Counted from the first letter of the stretch, positions 53,642 through 63,719 are shown. The stretch is DNA of 64,000 bases from Acinetobacter sp. ANC 7912 (GCF_039862785.1 NZ_CP156795.1:2294001-2358000); one strand, 5' to 3'. Numbers and translations are program-made. Notes: generated from the letters alone by a model not told the origin.

Positions 53642-54517
53642 AATGATTTGCCTAAGATGATTCTGAATTTTTGTTGTTCTAAAAGTAATTTTATGGCTGG
53701 GTTGAGCCGTTCCGCTTTCCTCACTCTCTACTCAGAAAGTCTGAAAGACAACAGCTTTTAGAAGAACAAAACAATTCAGCACCTGATTCAAATTCGTCAA
53801 TGCAATACCTGCATTCGACCCGATCGTTATCCTTTTAAAGTTGTTTTGAAAATGGGGATCCATTTTGTCGAGCACATCCTTCATCGTTAAAAGAAGTTCC
53901 GCTCGCTGCATGGATCCATTACAAAACTGGATATTTCCAAGTTTTCTTCGCTGAACAGGTTTAAAATGACAGCTCGATCTATATCGAATCTGTCCACTAT
54001 TCATACAGCAAATGAACATTTAGATGAAAAGTCGGACATTATGCTGTGTCTTGATTGTCCGTATCATTGTTTTTTATTAACAATTGTTTAACCTTTCATG
54101 AAAAATATTTATCATTTGCTTTTTTTTTAATCCGCAAGCCTCTTTTAAATTTTTTAACAATTCCTTATAGATACCGTATAAATCATCGAGAATCATTGAA
54201 GCTTCGATTAATTTTATTAGGATTATTGTAGTTCGCCACAATTTCATCATTGAAGCACCTGAACATTTTGTTCAAATCAACCATTAGATTTATAAATAAA
54301 AATTATTTTAAATAGCTAAAAGCTTAGTTATTAAGTCGTAAAAATTACTACTCTCTTCAAAATCTGCTGCAAAATTCAGTTTCTCAATCTTGTGCTTTTA
54401 CTTTACCCGCCACCCAAAAGCTTTTATAACAGGACAAACATGAAACGTATCTTTATATAAACCCAAATCAATCGTTCAATTTATATTCAAATAATTACTC
54501 AGGAAGCGCTTTTTATC
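53642..54517. other. 876-bp intergenic region upstream of gltS and the nitroreductase gene
   Basis: The half next to gltS (53700-54020) has near-genic composition and a 95-codon minus-strand ORF (53732-54019) that I do not recognise; the half next to the nitroreductase is AT-rich. A hairpin AATGC..GCATT lies at 53799-53815. It could be a long gltS leader, a decayed gene or an RNA gene. Confidence 0.4.
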
Positions 54518-55228
54518 ATGGATCAAGCCACCATTATCGCTGCAGTCGACCAGACCATTAGTTCCCGCCATTCGGTTCGTGCCTTTCTGGATACTCCGGT
54601 GGAACCAGAAACTATTAAAGAAATTTTACGTGTTGCCAGCCGGGCACCGTCCGGAACCAATACCCAGCCCTGGAAAGTGTATGTGGTCACCGGCACAAAA
54701 CGTGATGAGCTGGTGCAGCGTGTCTGTCAGGCGCAGATGGAGATTTACCAGAATCCAGCCCTGGCTGAACAATATAAGGAAACTTTTTCCTATTATCCGC
54801 AGCAGTGGTTCTCACCTTATATTGACCGTCGCCGGGAAAATGGCTGGGGCTTATATGGTTTGCTGAATATCCAGAAAGGTGAAAAAGAGAAAATGGCACG
54901 TCAGCAAATGCGTAACTTCCAGCTGTTTGATGCGCCAGTCGGACTATTCTTTACCGTGCATAAGGATCTCGGCATTGGCTCAAAAATGGATATTTCCATG
55001 ATGATGCAGAATGTCATGATCGCCGCTAAAGCTCGTGGACTGGATACCTGCCCACAGGCCGCCTGGAACCATTTTCATAGCATCGTCCTGGATGTCATTG
55101 GCGCACCAGCTGAAGAAGAACTGGTCTGTGGCATGGCACTCGGTTATGCCGATCCGGAACATATTGTGAATACTTTTATTACCCCACGTGTTCCAGTCGA
55201 GGAATTTACAATTTTTGTAGATGAGTAA
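54518..55228 (+). CDS. Nitroreductase family protein
   Basis: 236 residues, FMN-dependent oxidoreductase. The FMN-binding start RHSVRAFLDTPVEPETI (17-33) and SRAPSGTNTQPWKVYVVTG (41-59) are visible. The C-terminal GLDTCPQAAWNH and GMALGYADPEHIVN elements resemble NfnB/PnbA-type enzymes acting on nitroaromatics or quinones. AGGAAG lies about 13 bases before the ATG. Physiological substrate unknown. Confidence 0.9.
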   Translation: MDQATIIAAVDQTISSRHSVRAFLDTPVEPETIKEILRVASRAPSGTNTQPWKVYVVTGTKRDELVQRVCQAQMEIYQNPALAEQYKETFSYYPQQWFSPYIDRRRENGWGLYGLLNIQKGEKEKMARQQMRNFQLFDAPVGLFFTVHKDLGIGSKMDISMMMQNVMIAAKARGLDTCPQAAWNHFHSIVLDVIGAPAEEELVCGMALGYADPEHIVNTFITPRVPVEEFTIFVDE

Positions 55229-55266
55229 AGCTTTCTTGTAAATCCAGAATAAATACCGTCACCCAA

Positions 55267-56475
55267 TTAATCTACTTTGAGTGGCGGCAGCTGCAGTCGG
55301 TAAATGGTATTTGCTGCCACACCCACAAAGATCAGCATCACCAGTGCCATATTTAGCAAGGCATTCCACAACATAAAGTTCAGCAGTAACCCACCGAGCA
55401 ACCCGCAGGCAAACTGCATACTGCCCATAATCGCACTCGCTGTTCCGGCACGAGCCCCTTGCTCCGACATGGCAATCGCCATCGCGTTCGGTCCGGTAAA
55501 ACCTATCGATGCCACCACCATAAACATTCCCAGAATAACAAGTAGCAGTGACTCAGCACCCAGCACACCTAGAACCAGCAAGCCAATTACCCCAGTTAGC
55601 TGTAGCGTGGTTCCGATTCTTAAACGACTCAGGATATTAAAACGATGTGCCAGCCGTTTGTTCATTGTAGAGAACAGCATGATACCGATGGCATTACCAC
55701 CAAAGATATAGGCAAACTGCTGTTCAGACAGATGAAAATGATCCATCAGAATCGCCGAAGATGAAGTGATATAGCAGAACAGCACCGCACTGGAAAAACA
55801 ACCAGCGATCATCGGCTTGCGGAAACTTTCATCTTCAAAAATGGTCTGATAAAGACTGAGCACTTGCTTAAAACTCAACTGCAGGCGGCGTTCCGGTTCC
55901 AGTGTTTCCTTAAAGAAGAAATGCACACAAGCCAGAATCACCAGACCAAATAGCATCAGCAGTACAAAGATCATATGCCATTCAAACAGCACCAACACCC
56001 AGGCACCCAGACTCGGCGCGATAATCGGGGCAATGGTACTGACGATCATCATGCTGGCAAAGGCCTGTGCTGCCGAATTCATATCCAGACGGTCACGTAT
56101 CGCTGCCCGGGCGATGACCACTCCGACACAGCCACCTAATGCTTGTAATACCCGAGCAACAATCAGGCTCCATTCATTGGGTGCCAGCGCACACAGCAAA
56201 CCTGCAACTACATACAGACTCAGGCCAAAATAAAGCGGTGGCTTACGTCCGATGCGGTCACTTACCGGGCCATAAACCAGCTGACCTATAGCCAGTCCAA
56301 GGAAATAAGCGGGCAGACTGTTCGCTACCTGTTGCGTGGTCGTCCCAAAGTCACGTGCCATTTGCGGCAAGGCAGACAGATACATATCAATGGAAAGTGG
56401 ACCGAGTGCCGTTAGGGATGCCAGCAGAATAATCCAGGACATGGCGTAATTTTTATTGGCCGTGGTTGTCGTCAT
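55267..56475 (-). CDS. Bcr/CflA family multidrug efflux MFS transporter
   Basis: 402 residues, twelve helices. Bcr/CflA members export bicyclomycin, chloramphenicol-type drugs or cysteine. Typical are GPLSIDMYLSALPQMARDFG (21-40), GPVSDRIGRKPPLYFGLSLY (motif A, ~69-88) and RVLQALGGCVGVVIARAAIRD (starting near 107). It converges with the nitroreductase gene (38 bp) and diverges from the YccS-like gene. No specific substrate can be inferred. Confidence 0.9.
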   Translation of the reverse strand: MTTTTANKNYAMSWIILLASLTALGPLSIDMYLSALPQMARDFGTTTQQVANSLPAYFLGLAIGQLVYGPVSDRIGRKPPLYFGLSLYVVAGLLCALAPNEWSLIVARVLQALGGCVGVVIARAAIRDRLDMNSAAQAFASMMIVSTIAPIIAPSLGAWVLVLFEWHMIFVLLMLFGLVILACVHFFFKETLEPERRLQLSFKQVLSLYQTIFEDESFRKPMIAGCFSSAVLFCYITSSSAILMDHFHLSEQQFAYIFGGNAIGIMLFSTMNKRLAHRFNILSRLRIGTTLQLTGVIGLLVLGVLGAESLLLVILGMFMVVASIGFTGPNAMAIAMSEQGARAGTASAIMGSMQFACGLLGGLLLNFMLWNALLNMALVMLIFVGVAANTIYRLQLPPLKVD

Positions 56476-56626
56476 AAAGATATTTAGAATTTAAATGCGC
56501 AGTGTGCAGACAAGTTTACACAGGGCATAGTATGATTTGTAACGCAATTATATTTATTTTTTATTGCGATATTTTCATCACCTTATTGAGTTTCTGACTA
56601 AAGAAAACGGTATAGAAGGACGAATC

Positions 56627-58801
56627 TTGAAACCCTGGCTCTCTCGTCTCGCCCGAATCACCAGTAATACGACTTTTATGTATAACCTGCGTATGGTCAT
56701 CGCCTTTGCGGGCACGGCTTTTGTGCCCTATCTGATGGGTCAGCAGCTGATGACCATTCCCCTAACCTTGGGTGTAGTGGCCGCGGGCTTAAGTGATATT
56801 GATGACCGCTTCTCGGTGCGGATTCTGAACCTGTTCTATACCTATATCGGTTTCTTTGTCACCGCCGCTGCAGTTTACCTGCTGTTTCCTTATCCGGTAC
56901 TGTTTGCGTTGGCACTGATCGTGTCCTGTATCGGCCTGATCCTGCTCGGTTCGCTAGGACGGCGTTACGCTACCATTTCCTATGGCTGTCTGGTGATCTC
57001 AGTTTATTCAATGCTAGGGGTTGAGCTGTTTGATGGCTGGTACACCCAGGCCGGCCTGCTGGTGATTGGTGCCATGTGGTATGGGCTACTGTCCACCATC
57101 AGCTTTCTGCTGTTCCCGGCCCGTCTGGCTCAGGACAATCTGGCCAAATGCTATTCTTCTCTTGGTGATTTTCTTTATGCCAAATCGAACCTGTTTGATG
57201 TCGACATGACCCCAAGCAGCTACCAGCACAGCATGATTGAACTGTCCCTGGAAAATGGCAAGCTGGTCTCAATTTTCAATGACATGAAAACCACGCTGCT
57301 GACCCGTTTGAAAGGTGACCGTGGCCAGCGCGATACTCGTCGTAGCCTGCAATATTATTTTATTGCCCAGGACATTCATGAACGGGCGGATTCAGCGCAT
57401 ATTGATTACCAGAAACTGGCCAAGATTTTTGAACATAGCGATATCCTATTCCGCTTCCAGCGCATTCTGTCGATTCAGGGCAAGGCCTGTAAGGATCTGA
57501 GTGAAAGTATTCTACAGCGTAAGACTTACCAGCATAACAAGCGCTTTAAACATGCCTTTAAGAACTTGCGTCATTCGCTGGATAAACTACGCCAGGAGCA
57601 GCAATACGATGAAGTCTGGATCAGTGCACTGTTTTCTCTGTACCAAAACCTGAAATCGATTGATGCGCAGCTGCGCAACCTGGAAACTGAACGGCATATC
57701 AAGTTCGACAAAGCCAAACAGGCGGAAAACCAGCTCAAAGATGATGACCTGAAAGGCTGGGAAGATATCAAGATCCGCTTCAAGCAACATTTAACTCCAG
57801 AATCGGTACTGTTCCGTCATGCAGTGCGCCTGTCAATCGTGTTACTGATTTCCTATATTTTTGTGCAACTGACCCATATCCAGTACGGTTACTGGATTCT
57901 GCTGACTGCCCTGTTCGTCAGCCAGCCAAACTTTAATGCCACCAAGCGTCGTTTGCGTCTGCGGATTGTCGGGACTTTAGTCGGAATCTTGCTCGGTTAT
58001 GCGATTCTGTATTTCATCCCATCCGTAGAAGGCCAGTTATTGCTGCTGATTCTCAGTGGTGTGCTATTCTTCGATCTGCGCAGTAAACAGTATGCACAGG
58101 CCACCGCCTTTATTACCATTCTGGCGCTAATCAACTTTAACCTGGATGGTATGGGCTTTGCCGCTGCCATGCCACGGATGATTGATACGCTGATTGGCTG
58201 TGCCGTGGCCTGGTTTGGGGTGAGCTTCATCTTCCCGGACTGGAAATTCCGTCGGCTGCCACGCAACATTCAACGTTCGCTAGGTGCACAAATCGATTAC
58301 CTCACCGAAGTCATTGAACAGTATAAATCTGGTCGTAATAATGGCCTGCGTTATCGCGTGGTGCGCCGTGCAGCGCATAATACCGATGCCGAAGTCGCCT
58401 CCCTGATTTCAACTCTGGCAACCGAACCCGATGTCGATCCGGTACTAAAAAGTCAAGCTTTTGAATTTTTATGCCTCAACCATACCCTGCTCAGTTATAT
58501 TGCTGCGCTTGGGGCCCATCGCGACAAGATTGAAGATCAGGAAATCCTGAATCTGTTCGACCAAGCTCTGGAGGACATTCGTGGTGCATTATTGGCGGAT
58601 GAAGTGCCTGATCTCAGTGCACAAAACATGATCCAGAATATCCGCCAGCGTTTGTCGCACCAGCAAGAGGAAGATCACAAATCGCTGATCATTTTGCAGC
58701 AGCTGTCTCTGATGTTCAGTATCTTGAATCAACTCAGTCAGTTAAAGCAAAGTTTGAGTCATGAACGCGATGAAGATGCCACCGAATTGGCTTCCTTATA
58801 A
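56627..58801 (+). CDS. YccS/YhfK (FUSC) family membrane protein
   Basis: 724 residues. FUSC proteins have two blocks of membrane helices and a cytoplasmic helical domain; some relatives export aromatic acids or polyamines, but YccS has no proven role. The first block is at about 20-160, the second at about 395-530 (VLFRHAVRLSIVLLISYIFV, LVGILLGYAILYFIP). The start is TTG at 56627 (KPWLSRLARI follows), with AGAAGGA upstream, matching the family N-terminus; a TTG at 56564 would add 21 atypical residues. Confidence 0.83.
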   Translation: MKPWLSRLARITSNTTFMYNLRMVIAFAGTAFVPYLMGQQLMTIPLTLGVVAAGLSDIDDRFSVRILNLFYTYIGFFVTAAAVYLLFPYPVLFALALIVSCIGLILLGSLGRRYATISYGCLVISVYSMLGVELFDGWYTQAGLLVIGAMWYGLLSTISFLLFPARLAQDNLAKCYSSLGDFLYAKSNLFDVDMTPSSYQHSMIELSLENGKLVSIFNDMKTTLLTRLKGDRGQRDTRRSLQYYFIAQDIHERADSAHIDYQKLAKIFEHSDILFRFQRILSIQGKACKDLSESILQRKTYQHNKRFKHAFKNLRHSLDKLRQEQQYDEVWISALFSLYQNLKSIDAQLRNLETERHIKFDKAKQAENQLKDDDLKGWEDIKIRFKQHLTPESVLFRHAVRLSIVLLISYIFVQLTHIQYGYWILLTALFVSQPNFNATKRRLRLRIVGTLVGILLGYAILYFIPSVEGQLLLLILSGVLFFDLRSKQYAQATAFITILALINFNLDGMGFAAAMPRMIDTLIGCAVAWFGVSFIFPDWKFRRLPRNIQRSLGAQIDYLTEVIEQYKSGRNNGLRYRVVRRAAHNTDAEVASLISTLATEPDVDPVLKSQAFEFLCLNHTLLSYIAALGAHRDKIEDQEILNLFDQALEDIRGALLADEVPDLSAQNMIQNIRQRLSHQQEEDHKSLIILQQLSLMFSILNQLSQLKQSLSHERDEDATELASL

Positions 58802-58886
58802 TTTGACTGATTTTGGAACAATATACTCACTGATTTGGTACAAATAATGCTAAACTTTTTGCAGTTTTAAATTTGTAAATTTCACT

Positions 58887-59447
58887 ATGACCGCGAAAAA
58901 TTTATACGCCTATACCCTACAGCCTGTGAACTATGAAATTTCAGAAGAAGAGCAGCGCCATGCGCAGCTGCTGATCTGGCGTAGCACCAATAAAATCGGC
59001 ACCAAAGCTTGGGCTATTATGGGAGTCGTTTTAGCCCTTTCTATCCTGGGTATTATCCTGCTAAAAAACTACTCCACCGTATTCTGCTGGATTGCGATTG
59101 TCTGTGTGGTTCTATACTTCCTGATCCGCAAGTTTGGACTGGAATGGTATGTCAAACGCAAGATGAATGAATTTCCGGTTCAGGAAATCAAAGGCATTCG
59201 CCTGGGTGTACAACCTCACGGTATCGTAATGCGCCAGAAAATGGGCCTGCAAGAAGGTGTCGGTGCGATTGGCTGGAAAGACATTTACGAATGGTACAAT
59301 GCTCCAGAATTCCTGTTGCTGAACTTTAAGGTCAAAGGCCAGCAAGGTGCCTATATCCTGCCTAAACGGATGGACAGCAAGAACTTCTCCTTCGAAACCA
59401 TTCGCAAGCATCTACGTGAAGAAGTAGGCGCGCCTAAAGAGCTTTAA
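58887..59447 (+). CDS. YcxB-like membrane protein
   Basis: 186 residues with two helices (about 43-60 and 64-81) after a cytoplasmic N-terminus, then a YcxB-like C-terminal domain (GIRLGVQPHGIVMRQKMG, IGWKDIYEWYNAPEFLLL, AYILPKRMD). The fold resembles PH-like domains; function unknown. No clear ribosome binding site is visible before the ATG. A terminator follows at 59464-59496. Confidence 0.72.
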   Translation: MTAKNLYAYTLQPVNYEISEEEQRHAQLLIWRSTNKIGTKAWAIMGVVLALSILGIILLKNYSTVFCWIAIVCVVLYFLIRKFGLEWYVKRKMNEFPVQEIKGIRLGVQPHGIVMRQKMGLQEGVGAIGWKDIYEWYNAPEFLLLNFKVKGQQGAYILPKRMDSKNFSFETIRKHLREEVGAPKEL

Positions 59448-59463
59448 GCCAAACCTTCTACTC

Positions 59464-59496
59464 AAAAACCTCCTGCTTCGGCATGGAGGTTTTTTT
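59464..59496 (+). terminator. Terminator after the YcxB-like gene
   Basis: AAAAACCTCC.TGC/GCA.GGAGGTTTTT with a TTCG tetraloop and a run of seven T. Confidence 0.9.
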
Positions 59497-59525
59497 ATAT
59501 TCTAAATATGGTATGAGCCACAAAT

Positions 59526-59547
59526 GATAATGAGAATAAATATTATC
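59526..59547. promoter_or_regulatory. Candidate Fur box upstream of the PepSY-flavoreductase
   Basis: GATAATGAGAATAAATATT agrees with the Fur consensus GATAATGATAATCATTATC at 15 of 19 positions by my count, and is followed by ATC. It lies about 80 bp before the start codon, in the promoter zone. This points to iron-repressed expression. Confidence 0.7.
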
Positions 59548-59626
59548 TACAAAATTCATTTTTCCTGTACAATCTCCCCCTATAATCAACGCATTTTTTA
59601 ATTAACCCCTCGACCACATAACGACC

Positions 59627-62347
59627 ATGTTTAAAAAAACCTTTTTCCAGATCCACTGGTTTCTTGGGATTACTGCCGGTCTGATCCTGTCCCTGATGGG
59701 AGTAACAGGTGCGATCTATTCCTACGAACAACCTATCCTGAAATGGATCAATAGCGACAGCTATACCGTACAGGCACAACCGGGACCGAAACTGACGCCG
59801 GCCGAACTGTATCAGCACTTTAAGCAACAGGATCCTGCACTGCAGATCAACAGTATCAGTATTGATGCCAGTCCGACAGGCTCCAGTACCGTCAATATCG
59901 CCAAGGAAGGTGAACGTCGTGGCTACAACATGCTGGTCAACCCATACACTGCGGAAGTCCTCCCAGAAATCAAGGGACGTAAATTCTTCAAATTTGTGGA
60001 GCAGTTACACCGCAACCTGACCCTGGGGCCAGTCGGCAAGCAGCTGACCGGTGCCTGTGCGCTGATGCTGATTTTCTTTGTGCTGTCCGGTTTGTACCTG
60101 CGCTGGCCAAAACGCCATTCCATCAAGCAATGGTTGGCGTTTAAGCCCCAACTTAAAGGCCGTAACTTTATCTGGGATCTGCATGCCGTTGCCGGCACCT
60201 GGGTGGCAATTTTCTACCTGATTCTGGCATGTACCGGTCTGACCTGGTCTTATGACTGGTGGCGCAGTGGCATGTATAAAGTCATGGGCGTAGAACGACC
60301 AAAACCAGAAATGCAGCAAGGCCCGGGTGGTCGTGGCGGTGAAGGTCAAGGCCGTGGCGAAGCACGCGGTGAACAGCATCGTGGTGAAGGCCAACGTGGT
60401 CCACGCGCTGAAGCCGAGCAGGCACGTGGCGATATGCGTGGTGAGCGCCGTGAAAGTCGAGGTGAAGGTGAACGTGGGCCGCGTGGCGAAGAAGGTCAAC
60501 GCGGAAACCGTGGTGAAGGTCGTGAACCAAGTGTAGATGAAGCCGTATTACTTACAGCATTGAATAAAAGCTGGAGCGGTTTCCAGAATGAATTTAATGA
60601 CAAATATTCATCGGTCACCTTTAACCTGCCGAAAAAGGCCGATGGTGAACTGAAGCTAAGCTTTACCGATGTTAAAGTTCAGCATGAACGTGCGCGTAAT
60701 AATGCAACCTATAACTATCAAAATGCAGCCTTCACTTCAGTGGAACTGTATGAAGACAAGAAACTGAATGAAAAAATCATGAGCAGCATGTTACCGGTAC
60801 ACCGTGGCAGCTTCTTTGGTCCGGTTTACCAGTTCCTGGTCATGCTCGCGTCCCTGACCATGCCGCTGTTCTTTGTCACAGGCTGGTTACTGTATCTGAA
60901 ACGTCGTAAACAGAAAAAACTGACGCTTGCAGCCCGTCAAGGCACTGCAGCCGTTGATCTGGATCCAAATGCCAAACCGTGGCTGATTGCTTATGCCACT
61001 CAAACTGGTGTTTCTGAACAGCTGGCTTGGCGTACAGCCACTGCCCTGCAACAGGCACGCCAACCTGCTACAGTAAAACCAGTACAGCAACTGACGCTGA
61101 CAGACCTGCAACAGGCGGAACAGGTGCTGTTTGTCGCGAGCACCTATGGTACCGGTGAAGCACCGGATCTGGCTTCTTCGTTTGAGAAGAAAATTCTGTC
61201 TAAAAAGGCTGACCTGAAACATCTGAGCTATGCGGTATTGGCTTTGGGTTCCAAGGAATATCCGGAAACCTTCTGTCACTTTGGGCATCGTATCGATGAA
61301 TGGCTAAAAAATAATGGTGCCAAACGTCTGTTTAAGATCATTGAAGTAGACAATGCCAATAATGCGGATATCCAGCAATGGAATATGGCATTAGCCGATG
61401 TGACCCATCTTGATCTGCAAGGCATGGGCATTGAGAAAACCTTTGACCAATGGACCTTAGTGAAACGAGGACTGCTCAATCCGGGCAGCCAAGGGGCGCC
61501 TGCCTTTAATCTGGAACTGAAGCCGCAGCATGAAGCCAATTGGCAAGCGGGTGATATTGCTGAAATCCAGCCGGGTAATAGTGCAGAACAAATCCAGAAT
61601 TTCCTGGCACAGCAGAAGCTTGAAGCTGGTCAATTGGTGCCAGGAACTCAGCAAACCATTGAACAGGCGCTGTGGAATCGCGACCTGACGGTTACAGTAA
61701 AACCATTTAATGGACTGGATGATTTACTGGAACAGTTACCTGCCCTGCCAACACGTGAATATTCGATTGCCAGCATTCCAAGCCAGCAGTTCCTGCGTCT
61801 GGTCGTGCGTCAGCAACGTAATGCTGCAGGTGAGTTAGGTTTAGGGTCAGGCTGGCTGACTGAGTATGCAGCATTGAATGCTCCAGTTGCGCTGCGTATC
61901 CGTAGCAATGATGCCTTCCATCTGATTGCTGACAATCGCCCAATCATCTGTATTGGTAATGGCACCGGTATTGCTGGCCTGATGAGCCTGCTGCATGCCC
62001 GTAACCGTCAGAACTATAATGACAACTGGCTGATCTTTGGTGAACGCCAGCGTGAACATGACTTCTTCTTCCATGAGCCCCTAGAAGCTTGGCTGAATAT
62101 GGGTACTTTGAAACGTCTTGATTTGGCGTTCTCACGTGATCAGGCTGAAAAAGTCTATGTACATCATAAGCTGCGTGAAGCTGCAGATGAACTAAAAGCC
62201 TGGCTTGACAAAGGTGCCGTGATTTATGTCTGTGGTAGTCTGAATGGCATGGCTAGCGATGTCGATCAGGCCCTGATTGAAATTCTTGGTGAAACAACTG
62301 TCGATCAGTTACGTCATGAGGGTCGTTATCGTCGCGACGTATATTAA
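59627..62347 (+). CDS. PepSY-TM / flavodoxin / ferredoxin-reductase fusion, probable iron-related membrane reductase
   Basis: 906 residues. Residues 1-440 form a PepSY_TM module with four to five helices and His pairs typical of haem or electron transfer (QIHWFLG, EQLHRNLTLG, DLHAVAGTW, PVHRGSFFGP). A Gly/Arg/Glu-rich low-complexity insert occupies about 231-301. A flavodoxin domain follows (about 452-600: AYATQTGVSEQLAWRTA, ASTYGTGEAPD), then a CysJ-like FAD/NADPH reductase (REYSIASIP, IGNGTGIAGLMSLLHARNR, YVCGSLNGMASDV). It probably moves electrons from NADPH across the membrane, perhaps to reduce ferric siderophores. A Fur box supports this. No clear ribosome binding site. Confidence 0.85.
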   Translation: MFKKTFFQIHWFLGITAGLILSLMGVTGAIYSYEQPILKWINSDSYTVQAQPGPKLTPAELYQHFKQQDPALQINSISIDASPTGSSTVNIAKEGERRGYNMLVNPYTAEVLPEIKGRKFFKFVEQLHRNLTLGPVGKQLTGACALMLIFFVLSGLYLRWPKRHSIKQWLAFKPQLKGRNFIWDLHAVAGTWVAIFYLILACTGLTWSYDWWRSGMYKVMGVERPKPEMQQGPGGRGGEGQGRGEARGEQHRGEGQRGPRAEAEQARGDMRGERRESRGEGERGPRGEEGQRGNRGEGREPSVDEAVLLTALNKSWSGFQNEFNDKYSSVTFNLPKKADGELKLSFTDVKVQHERARNNATYNYQNAAFTSVELYEDKKLNEKIMSSMLPVHRGSFFGPVYQFLVMLASLTMPLFFVTGWLLYLKRRKQKKLTLAARQGTAAVDLDPNAKPWLIAYATQTGVSEQLAWRTATALQQARQPATVKPVQQLTLTDLQQAEQVLFVASTYGTGEAPDLASSFEKKILSKKADLKHLSYAVLALGSKEYPETFCHFGHRIDEWLKNNGAKRLFKIIEVDNANNADIQQWNMALADVTHLDLQGMGIEKTFDQWTLVKRGLLNPGSQGAPAFNLELKPQHEANWQAGDIAEIQPGNSAEQIQNFLAQQKLEAGQLVPGTQQTIEQALWNRDLTVTVKPFNGLDDLLEQLPALPTREYSIASIPSQQFLRLVVRQQRNAAGELGLGSGWLTEYAALNAPVALRIRSNDAFHLIADNRPIICIGNGTGIAGLMSLLHARNRQNYNDNWLIFGERQREHDFFFHEPLEAWLNMGTLKRLDLAFSRDQAEKVYVHHKLREAADELKAWLDKGAVIYVCGSLNGMASDVDQALIEILGETTVDQLRHEGRYRRDVY

Positions 62348-62362
62348 TTTATTCAATGCATT

Positions 62363-62393
62363 AAAAACCGGGCCAAGTTGCCCGGTTTTTTTT
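62363..62393 (+). terminator. Terminator after the PepSY-flavoreductase
   Basis: AAAAACCGGGC/GCCCGGTTTTT with six-base loop and extra T. Confidence 0.92.
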
Positions 62394-62436
62394 CTTGTCT
62401 ATTCTTCCGAAATATCTACAATCAACCTAAATAAAA

Positions 62437-63234
62437 ATGACAGAATGCTCCATGCCAGGTTTTTATAAGCGTCTGATTAGCACCCTTACTGGACTATTAC
62501 TGATTGCCGATAGCATGTGGCTGCTGGCACATGACAAGATTCATCTGGGCATTTTACTGCCACTTGTGATCGGGATTATGCTGATCTTGTATGCCCTATT
62601 CTTTTATCATTTTCAACAATGGCAACAAAAAACCAGATTTCGCAGTAATTTATGGAAACTCATGTGGGCTGGATTTTTAACATGGGTCGCTAGTGTTGTA
62701 ATTTTCTTTGGTTTTATTGCCAGCAATATCAATAGCGACAATATCCAACAGCCCACTAAAGCCATTCTGGTCCTAGGTAGTGGTATCGAAAATGGCAAGC
62801 CCTCACCGATCTTACAAAAACGTCTGGATGCTGCAGCTCATTATGCACAACACCATCCAAAACCATTGATCATTATGACTGGTGGTTTAGGTTTTCAGGA
62901 AAAATATACTGAAGCTGAAGTGATGCAGGCTTATTTCAAGAAAACGTATCCTACAATTTACAATCCAATTGCATTGGAAGCTCAAAGTACTAGTACCGAA
63001 CTGAATCTACGAAAATCCAAAATGATTCTAGATCAGCATCAAATCCAGCTCAGTGATCCAATTGCGATTGTGACCAGTGATTTCCATAGCATCCGGGCTC
63101 GGGCCATTGCCCAGCATCAAGGCTATAGCAATGTCATTAATATCAGTGCAGAAACTCCACTGTATATCCGCTATAACGCCTGGCTACGTGAATATTTTGC
63201 CTTTCTCAGCGGTTGGCTATTGAATGAATATTAA
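62437..63234 (+). CDS. YdcF/ElyC/SanA family protein (DUF218)
   Basis: 265 residues. Three N-terminal hydrophobic helices (about 14-33, 36-58, 73-96) precede a DUF218 domain with ILVLGSGIENGKPSPILQKRLDAA (starting near 109), IIMTGGLG and TSDFHSIRARAIAQ (~212-225). ElyC-like members affect cell envelope and undecaprenyl carrier metabolism. Start ATG at 62437 or 62452; neither has a good ribosome binding site. Confidence 0.82.
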   Translation: MTECSMPGFYKRLISTLTGLLLIADSMWLLAHDKIHLGILLPLVIGIMLILYALFFYHFQQWQQKTRFRSNLWKLMWAGFLTWVASVVIFFGFIASNINSDNIQQPTKAILVLGSGIENGKPSPILQKRLDAAAHYAQHHPKPLIIMTGGLGFQEKYTEAEVMQAYFKKTYPTIYNPIALEAQSTSTELNLRKSKMILDQHQIQLSDPIAIVTSDFHSIRARAIAQHQGYSNVINISAETPLYIRYNAWLREYFAFLSGWLLNEY

Positions 63235-63251
63235 TTTTCCAAATCAATTAA

Positions 63252-63719
63252 TTAATGAATACGGATATGGCGCGGTAATGGAATCTCGCCAGTTCTAAAT
63301 AATTCCGGCTTCTGCACATAAATCTGATACAGATAATTTTTGATATCCAGCAGCATTTTCTCTGGCGCTACCAGAATATTCTGCCCTTCTGGGGTCAGAT
63401 CTAAGGATAAAATGGTACTTTCTTCACGTAAGAAAGGAATGACTTTTTCAATAAAGTCCTTAAAGCTGATTTCCTGAACTTCATAATTGGCCCAGTTATC
63501 TTTAATGACCAGTTTGGCTAGCCCCTTACTTTGCCAAGTAGCAAATGCTTTTTGACCAGTCGGCGTTGCACACAGTGCCCAGCCATCCTGATACAAGGCA
63601 TAAATGCCGCCCTGTGCCACAATGGCTTCAATAAATTGTTTATAGGCTTGTGAAGGATCGTAAGGGGTATTTTGAGTTTTAGTGGCTGCCTTGCGCTGAT
63701 ATGGATTTCTCATAGCCAT
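63252..63719 (-). CDS. DUF2750 domain-containing protein
   Basis: 155 residues, soluble. A basic ~25-residue start precedes a DUF2750 domain (about 28-130): FIEAIVAQGGIYALYQDGWALC, a Trp-containing WQSKGLAKLVIKDNWANYEV and the acidic LSLDLTPEGQNILVAPEKMLLDI. Function unknown. It converges with the YdcF-like gene, the stops being 17 bp apart. Confidence 0.8.
   Translation of the reverse strand: MAMRNPYQRKAATKTQNTPYDPSQAYKQFIEAIVAQGGIYALYQDGWALCATPTGQKAFATWQSKGLAKLVIKDNWANYEVQEISFKDFIEKVIPFLREESTILSLDLTPEGQNILVAPEKMLLDIKNYLYQIYVQKPELFRTGEIPLPRHIRIH

Noticed and set aside
53732..54019. 95-codon minus-strand ORF upstream of gltS
   Set aside because: Non-ATG start, no recognisable family and no clear ribosome binding site. 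Kept only as a finding about the region, not as a gene.
60005..60536. His-, Thr- or Val-rich ORFs overlapping the Gly/Arg/Glu-rich insert
   Set aside because: They arise from the repetitive codons of the insert in other frames; the flavoreductase frame is continuous and domain-supported.
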